From contig NZ_JAGGJW010000015.1 of assembly GCF_017873175.1 (NCBI RefSeq), forward strand, positions 124,001-188,000: a stretch of DNA of 64,000 nt, in the 5' to 3' direction. A program made the translations under genes and the position numbers. The notes beneath the pieces are model-generated. The model was not told the origin of the DNA. It worked only from the letters and a program-made list of their open reading frames with translations, and made no database searches. Positions 62,441 to 64,000 of this stretch are shown here, piece by piece (within the stretch, counting starts at the first letter, position 1; the number at the start of each line of letters is the position of its first letter). Origin of the DNA: Neorhizobium petrolearium (GTDB lineage: Bacteria; Pseudomonadota; Alphaproteobacteria; Rhizobiales; Rhizobiaceae).

Positions 62441-63766
62441 TCAGTCGACCATGCCATGCCCTTGCAGGTAGCCCTTCTTGCGGGCGTCAGGCATGATGAC
62501 CGCGGCGGTAAAGGCGATCACCATCATGACAGTGACGTACCAGAAGAACCAGCTTTCGTGGCCGATCGACTTGAACCAGAGCGCCACATATTCCGCCGTC
62601 CCGCCGAAGAGCGCATTGCCGATGGCGTAGGCAAGGCCGACGCCGAGCGCGCGCACTTCCGCCGGGAACATTTCTGCCTTCACCAGCCCGCTGATCGAGG
62701 TGTAGATGCTGACGATGGCGAGCGCCGTGGTGATAAGCACGAAAGCCAGCGTGCTGCTCGTCACCTGACCGATCGCCGTCAGCAGCGGCACGGTGGTGAC
62801 GATCGACAGCGCGCCCCAGAGAAGCATGGAATTTCGCCGCCCGATCCGGTCGGAAAGAGCGCCGAAGACAGGCTGCAGCAGCATGTAGACGAAAAGCACG
62901 GCTGTCATGGTGGTGCTGGCGGTTTCCTTGCTCATGCCCGCCGTATTGACGAGGTATTTCTGCATGTAGGTGGTGAAGGTGTAGAAGATCAGCGATCCGC
63001 CCGCCGTATAGCCGACGACGGTGAAGAACGCCTTCCTGTGATGCCTGAAGATGCCTGCAAGAGTGCCTGCCTCTTTCTTGCCGCGCGTCGCCTCGGTCGA
63101 GGTCTCGTGCAGCGAGCGGCGCAGGAAGAGTGCGACGATGGCAGCGACGCCGCCGATCGCGAAAGGAATGCGCCAGCCCCAGGCCTTCAGTTCGGCCTCG
63201 TTCAGGAACTGCTGCAGGATGACGAGGACAAGGACTGCGAGAAGCTGGCCACCGATCAGCGTCACATACTGGAACGAACCGAAGAAGCCGCGCCGTCCGG
63301 CAAGCGCCACCTCGCTCATATAGGTGGCCGTCGTGCCGTATTCGCCGCCGACGGAAAGCCCCTGCAGCAGACGCACCAGGAGGAGCAGGATGGGCGCGAG
63401 AACGCCGATCGTCTGGTAGGTCGGCAGTACCGCGATGATGAAGGAGCCGAGGCACATCATCGTCACCGAAATCAGCATCGATGTGCGCCGTCCGAGCTTG
63501 TCGGCGATGCGGCCGAAGAGCCAGCCGCCGATCGGGCGCATCAGGAAGCCGGCAGCGAAGACGGCGGCGGCATTCAGGAGTTGGGTCGTACTGTCCCCGG
63601 CGGGAAAGAACTCCGACGCGAAATAGAGCGCGCAAAAGGAATAGACGTAGAAATCGTACCATTCCACCAGATTGCCTGAGGCGCTGCCAACGATGGCAAA
63701 GATGCGCCGGCGCGTGTCATGCTCATCGTGGACGGGCGCCATCTGGTTCATGTCTTTTTTCCACAT
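62441..63766 (-). CDS. MFS transporter, KgtP/ProP (metabolite:H+ symporter) family
   Basis: A transporter of about 441 residues with 12 membrane helices. It has GNLVEWYDFYVYSF in the first helix, GWLFGRIADKLGRRTSM (MFS loop 2-3 motif), RLLQGLSVGGEYG, ALSDRIGRRNSML and AEVRALGVGLAYAIGNALFGG. The pattern fits the alpha-ketoglutarate permease KgtP group. The ATG at 63766 has GGAGGG 7 bases upstream; the longer frame starts without one. Single-gene transcript, terminated before pyk. Confidence 0.9.
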   Translation of the reverse strand: MWKKDMNQMAPVHDEHDTRRRIFAIVGSASGNLVEWYDFYVYSFCALYFASEFFPAGDSTTQLLNAAAVFAAGFLMRPIGGWLFGRIADKLGRRTSMLISVTMMCLGSFIIAVLPTYQTIGVLAPILLLLVRLLQGLSVGGEYGTTATYMSEVALAGRRGFFGSFQYVTLIGGQLLAVLVLVILQQFLNEAELKAWGWRIPFAIGGVAAIVALFLRRSLHETSTEATRGKKEAGTLAGIFRHHRKAFFTVVGYTAGGSLIFYTFTTYMQKYLVNTAGMSKETASTTMTAVLFVYMLLQPVFGALSDRIGRRNSMLLWGALSIVTTVPLLTAIGQVTSSTLAFVLITTALAIVSIYTSISGLVKAEMFPAEVRALGVGLAYAIGNALFGGTAEYVALWFKSIGHESWFFWYVTVMMVIAFTAAVIMPDARKKGYLQGHGMVD

Positions 63767-64000
63767 ATAGTCCCTCCGTTGGGTTACCGATAAACAATGA
63801 CTTTCCCGCAAACGCCTTCCCGGCGTTGTCAAGGAGACGCCGCGGCAGCAGCTGATGGTTTTGTGAAATCGGGACCTGTGAAACCGCCGGCCCCTGCATG
63901 GATAATTGCTGTGCCAATGGGTGAGATCGGCAAGATGCGCTGAAATAATGCGACAGCTACGTAAACGTCAAACGACTTGTGCGGTAATTGTGCGTTGTTC

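Overview
The window is about 64 kb of G+C-rich chromosome from an alphaproteobacterium of the order Rhizobiales, most likely a member of the Rhizobiaceae (Rhizobium/Agrobacterium/Sinorhizobium/Shinella group). The evidence is the set of lineage-typical genes and RNAs: cpdR next to an N-formylglutamate amidohydrolase gene, an MmgR-type small RNA antisense-oriented before hisN, homospermidine synthase, an Omp10 lipoprotein, DUF1036-pyk, DUF2312, DUF1244, a ROSE thermometer before hsp20, and a RIME-like intergenic repeat. Most of the window is ordinary core chromosome. Genus assignment is inference.

Layout. 1-6.5 kb: start of an HlyD-type efflux gene with its TetR regulator, an SbmA/BacA-type ABC protein whose ATPase motifs are eroded, a DUF1003 membrane protein, an alpha/beta hydrolase and a UvrD-like helicase. 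6.5-10.3 kb: a ferric-iron ABC importer operon (binding protein, two-domain permease, ATPase). 10.3-16.6 kb: DUF1328 peptide, lytic transglycosylase, exported Hint-domain protein, tRNA-Val(GAC), cpdR, N-formylglutamate amidohydrolase, the MmgR-like sRNA, hisN and a lysophospholipase-like hydrolase. 16.7-20.6 kb: beta-propeller protein, a winged-helix regulator, divergent DUF899 protein plus small membrane protein, then hsp20 behind a ROSE element. 20.7-23.7 kb: SBF-family transporter, LysR regulator, threonine aldolase.

24-31 kb holds glutamate synthase, but gltB and gltD are separated by a complete vapBC toxin-antitoxin pair with its own perfect palindromic operator. 31-37.4 kb has a RIME-like repeat, a DUF459 SGNH protein, an MltB-type transglycosylase, galU, a carbamoyltransferase-fold protein lacking the usual catalytic loops, and an outer-membrane beta-barrel. 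37.4-39.4 kb is the clearest foreign segment: an A+T-rich leader and a 513-residue protein that appears to join an SGNH hydrolase to a papain/NlpC-like cysteine-hydrolase domain.

39.5-64 kb returns to core genes: kdsD, nfeD-qmcA, queCDE (preQ0 synthesis), hemH, a 5'-nucleotidase/LysM fusion, omp10, homospermidine synthase, a DUF3445 protein, a pabB-pabC-NTF2-like operon (folate), pepF, a sigma-54 response regulator, a DUF882 peptidase-like protein, DUF2312, DUF1244, a second N-formylglutamate amidohydrolase-family gene, DUF1036-pyk and a KgtP-type MFS transporter. No CRISPR array, rRNA, integrase or IS transposase was seen. The best candidates for something undescribed are the SGNH/cysteine-hydrolase fusion at 37832-39373, the pseudo-carbamoyltransferase at 35019-35912 and the pseudo-ATPase ABC protein at 919-2694.
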